From: Dialister sp. UBA6422
Lineage (GTDB): Bacteria > Bacillota > Negativicutes > Veillonellales > Dialisteraceae
Direction of reading: 5' to 3'
DNA length: 6,030 nt
NCBI GenBank assembly: GCA_002439665.1
Contig: DJPC01000104.1
Span: 153-6,182 of the forward strand
A program made the translations under genes and the position numbers. Each line of letters starts with the position of its first letter. Positions within the stretch are counted from its first letter, which is position 1. This document shows, piece after piece, positions 4,847 to 6,030 of this stretch. Under the pieces are notes generated by a model. It searched no databases. It saw nothing but the letters and a program-made list of their open reading frames with translations, and was not told the origin of the DNA.

Positions 4847-5320
4847 ATGGCAGAAATGCAGCGTACCCTGGTCACCAAAGAAGGCCTTGAAAATATGCAG
4901 AAAGAGTTGGACGAACTTCGCAGTGTCAAACGTGCTGAAGTAGCCCAGCGTTTAAAGGAAGCCATTGCCATGGGCGACCTTTCCGAAAACTCTGAATATG
5001 ATGAAGCCAAAAATGCCCAGGCATTCCTGGAAGGCCGTATCCAGCAGTTGGAACAGCAGATCCGCACTGCGCAGGTCATTGGCAAAGGCAGCAAGAACAG
5101 GGTAGATGTAGGTTCCACCGTTTTGATTGAAGATTTGGAAGAAAAGGTAGAAGAAAAAGTGACCATCGTAGGTAGCACGGAATCCAATCCTTTTGAAGGC
5201 CTGATCTCTAATGAATCTCCAGTAGGTCGTGCCCTGGTGGGTGCTAAGACAGGGGATATCGTAGAAGCAGAAGCTCCTAACGGTGTGCTGAAATACAAAG
5301 TCATTAAAATCGAAGGTTAA
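4847..5320 (+). CDS. greA: Transcription elongation (transcript cleavage) factor GreA
   Basis: GreA enters the secondary channel of RNA polymerase and makes the enzyme cut the 3' end of a backtracked RNA so that elongation can resume. The 157-aa length is normal for the family (about 158). Residues 1 to about 77 are the antiparallel coiled coil, with the tip motif GDLSENSEYDEAK (43-55). Asp44 and Glu47 match the acidic tip residues D41 and E44 of the E. coli protein that help hold the catalytic magnesium ion. Residues from about 82 form the FKBP-like C-terminal domain with the family signature SNESPVGRALVGAKTGD (121-137). AGAGG (4833-4837) lies 9 nt before the ATG, and a near-consensus promoter sits 79 nt upstream. 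lysS follows 259 nt later; the two genes are commonly adjacent in Firmicutes, and no ordinary terminator separates them. Confidence 0.97.
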   Translation: MAEMQRTLVTKEGLENMQKELDELRSVKRAEVAQRLKEAIAMGDLSENSEYDEAKNAQAFLEGRIQQLEQQIRTAQVIGKGSKNRVDVGSTVLIEDLEEKVEEKVTIVGSTESNPFEGLISNESPVGRALVGAKTGDIVEAEAPNGVLKYKVIKIEG

Positions 5321-5324
5321 TTTG

Positions 5325-5468
5325 TCATATTGGGTGACTAGCCATGAGGGACAGGTCGCTAGGGATTAGGAAATGCCCATGATTCTCTGGTATTATGGCT
5401 TTTGGCTTTGATACTAGAAGAATGTAGCATTTGCTAATCCCCCCATCCCTAGTCACGACCAGATATGA
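5325..5468. repeat. Fold-back (long imperfect palindrome) element between greA and lysS
   Basis: About 60-nt arms pair across the element from outside in: TCATAT (5325-5330) with ATATGA (5463-5468); GTGACTAG (5334-5341) with CTAGTCAC (5449-5456); GGATTAG-g-AAATGC (5363-5376) with GCATTT-g-CTAATCC (5427-5440); and ATTCTCTGGTAT (5382-5393) with ATACTAGAAGAAT (5411-5423). The loop is about 17 nt. The left arm also holds GGTCGCTAGGG (5354-5364), an alternative partner for CCCTAG and CGACC in the right arm. There is no U-run, so it is not a standard terminator. It resembles a short non-autonomous palindromic repeat (REP/MITE-like). As RNA it would be a large hairpin that could affect processing or readthrough from greA into lysS. 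Confidence 0.7.
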
Positions 5469-5579
5469 TTTCAATTGTTTCTATGAAGTGAAGCCCTGAT
5501 GAATGGATAGAAGGCGGTTTGGTCTTTCTTTATATTTATTGGGTGTCTTTGCATGCTATTTTATAAGCGAGGAATTGTT

Positions 5580-6030
5580 ATGACAGAAAATAAGAACCAG
5601 AAGAACGGGCCGAAACTGAATGACCAGATGCTGATTCGCAGAGAAAAACTAGAAAAGATTCGTGCTCTTGGTGTAGAACCTTATGGACAGAAGTTTGATT
5701 GGGACCATCACACATCGGATATTAAAAAAGAAGCGGACGAATTGGAAAAGAACGAAACCCATGTCCGCCTGGCTGGCCGTATTATGATCCGCCGCGGACA
5801 GGGCAAAACTGCTTTTTGCGTACTCCGTGACCAGATGGGAGACATTCAGCTCTATTTCAGAAGAGATGAACTTCCTGAAAATGAATGGGCTCTATTCAAA
5901 CTGGTAGACCTAGGGGATATCCTGGGCGTAGAAGGTACCGTATTCAAGACCCATACAGGAGAACTGACAGTCCGCGTCCTTCATTTCACCATGCTCTCTA
6001 AATCTCTTCGTCCACTGCCAGAAAAATGGC
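5580..6030 (+). CDS. lysS: Lysyl-tRNA synthetase, class II (N-terminal part, runs off the window)
   Basis: The enzyme activates lysine with ATP and attaches it to tRNA-Lys in the cytoplasm. The visible 150 codons begin at the ATG at 5580, with GAGG (5569-5572) 7 nt upstream. They start MTENKNQKNGPKLNDQMLIR and continue into the conserved helix REKLEKIRALGVEPY (21-35). Next comes the anticodon-binding OB fold: VRLAGRIMIRRGQGKTAFCVL (about 64-84), GDIQLYFRRDELP (89-101), LGDILGVEGTVFKTHTGELTV (112-132) and LLSKSLRPLPEKW-type end (MLSKSLRPLPEKW, 138-150), all characteristic of bacterial LysRS-II. The catalytic class II motifs lie beyond the window. No good promoter or T-box leader is visible in the 259 nt upstream, so it probably relies on the greA promoter. 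The family call is firm. Confidence 0.96.
   Translation, partial: MTENKNQKNGPKLNDQMLIRREKLEKIRALGVEPYGQKFDWDHHTSDIKKEADELEKNETHVRLAGRIMIRRGQGKTAFCVLRDQMGDIQLYFRRDELPENEWALFKLVDLGDILGVEGTVFKTHTGELTVRVLHFTMLSKSLRPLPEKW

Noticed and set aside
4740..4943. 67-codon plus-strand frame overlapping the start of greA
   Set aside because: It begins within the greA promoter, before the predicted transcript start, and overlaps greA out of frame.
4825..5304. 159-codon open frame on the minus strand opposite greA
   Set aside because: It is the shadow of greA codon usage; the translation is low-complexity and Ser/Arg-rich, and no ribosome site precedes it, while the plus-strand GreA match is complete.
5469..5579. 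Possible T-box or separate promoter directly before lysS
   Set aside because: No AGGGTGG-type antiterminator sequence and no well-spaced -35/-10 pair; the extended -10-like TGCTATTTT (5554-5562) would start transcription at the ribosome site.

Overview
This 6 kb chromosomal stretch comes from a bacterium of moderate to low GC content, most likely a member of the Firmicutes. A diderm Negativicutes-type organism would fit: greA and lysS are neighbours, the MATE pump is NorM-like, the PotE antiporter is closely similar to the enterobacterial protein, and the intergenic regions carry GTCGCTAGG-type repeats. This placement is an inference; no rRNA or other phylogenetic marker is present.

Layout. 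(1) Positions 1-1146, plus strand: the 3' part of a NorM-type MATE multidrug efflux gene whose start lies before the window. (2) 1207-2235, plus strand: a complete protein of the uroporphyrinogen decarboxylase (URO-D/methyltransferase) superfamily that is not HemE. It probably shares a transcript with the MATE gene. (3) 2260-2293: a strong hairpin terminator serving both converging transcripts. (4) 2305-3648, minus strand: potE, a putrescine/ornithine antiporter with a TTG start. (5) 3649-3919: the control region of potE. It has a well-formed sigma-70 promoter with an A-tract UP-like element and a leader of about 225 nt that contains a multi-hairpin, P1-closed structured RNA. (6) 3920-4739: about 0.8 kb without a recognisable gene, holding an orphan bidirectional terminator (4078-4120), operator-like palindromes and a copy of a short dispersed repeat. 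(7) 4740-5320, plus strand: a near-consensus promoter and greA. (8) 5325-5468: a 144-bp fold-back repeat. (9) From 5580 to the window end: the first 150 codons of lysS.

The potE unit is nearly complete: promoter, structured leader, a single gene and a terminator. As the only gene of its transcript, potE appears to be controlled on its own, and the leader is the most interesting part of the window. It is a candidate riboswitch or other cis-acting RNA; I cannot assign it to a known class. greA and lysS are housekeeping genes (transcript cleavage factor and lysyl-tRNA synthetase). They are probably co-transcribed, with the fold-back element forming a large hairpin in the shared mRNA. No CRISPR array, tRNA, rRNA, phage gene or transposase is visible.
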